From NCBI GenBank assembly GCA_903928045.1, contig CAIYPH010000074.1, positions 1 to 5,432 of the forward strand: a stretch of 5,432 nucleotides of DNA, given 5' to 3'. The stretch comes from an uncultured Rhodospirillales bacterium. Lineage in GTDB: Bacteria > Pseudomonadota > Alphaproteobacteria > Acetobacterales > Acetobacteraceae. Every line of letters starts with the position of its first letter. Position 1 is the first letter of the stretch. The notes under the pieces were generated by a model. It saw nothing but the letters and a program-made list of their open reading frames with translations. It did no database searches and was not told the DNA's origin. The position numbers and the translations under genes were made by a program. Positions 5,391 through 5,432 of the stretch are shown piece after piece.

Positions 5391-5432
5391 GCTTGCTTGC
5401 CTTCCTGCACCGGGCCTCAGGCGAAGTTCTCC

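Overview
This is a GC-rich, densely coding chromosomal window. High G/C at third codon positions and the gene families suggest an alphaproteobacterium. I lean towards Acetobacteraceae because of the AT-rich palindromes between genes and the Pro/Arg-rich small protein, but that is memory and inference, not proof. I see no mobile element, CRISPR array, phage gene, tRNA or rRNA.

Layout. (1) Positions 3-149 (+) hold the last 48 codons of a fumarylacetoacetase, the final enzyme of tyrosine/homogentisate breakdown. (2) After 41 nt, 191-1903 (+) encodes a cytoplasmic M14-type zinc carboxypeptidase-like protein with a long N-terminal region that I do not recognise. (3) An aldo/keto reductase follows almost at once (stop 1903; possible starts 1905-1923; end 2936). 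These three genes run in one direction with tight spacing and are probably co-transcribed. (4) 2937-3449 (-) is a small gene for a Pro/Arg-rich protein of unknown function. Its stop codon directly abuts that of the reductase (zero gap, tail to tail). (5) A divergent intergenic region (about 3450-3621) has candidate promoters on both strands. (6) 3622-5229 (+) encodes a secreted tannase/feruloyl-esterase-family hydrolase with a complete catalytic triad and ten cysteines in the family's five-disulfide pattern. (7) 5230-5432 is non-coding and carries three AT-rich perfect inverted repeats. The last 16 nt may be the end of a minus-strand gene.

How the genes fit together. The fumarylacetoacetase, peptidase and reductase could form a loose catabolic operon (aromatic amino acid/peptide use), but only the first has a definite pathway. 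The secreted esterase is a separate unit whose family releases aromatic acids from plant or phenolic esters. A shared theme of aromatic-compound use is tempting but unproven.

The enzymes are ordinary family members and I found no convincing new multi-gene system. The points most worth a second look are the undescribed small Pro/Arg-rich gene with its apparently leaderless promoter and zero-gap convergent end, the (GGGC)4 quadruplex motif inside it, and the cluster of AT-rich palindromes after the esterase gene.
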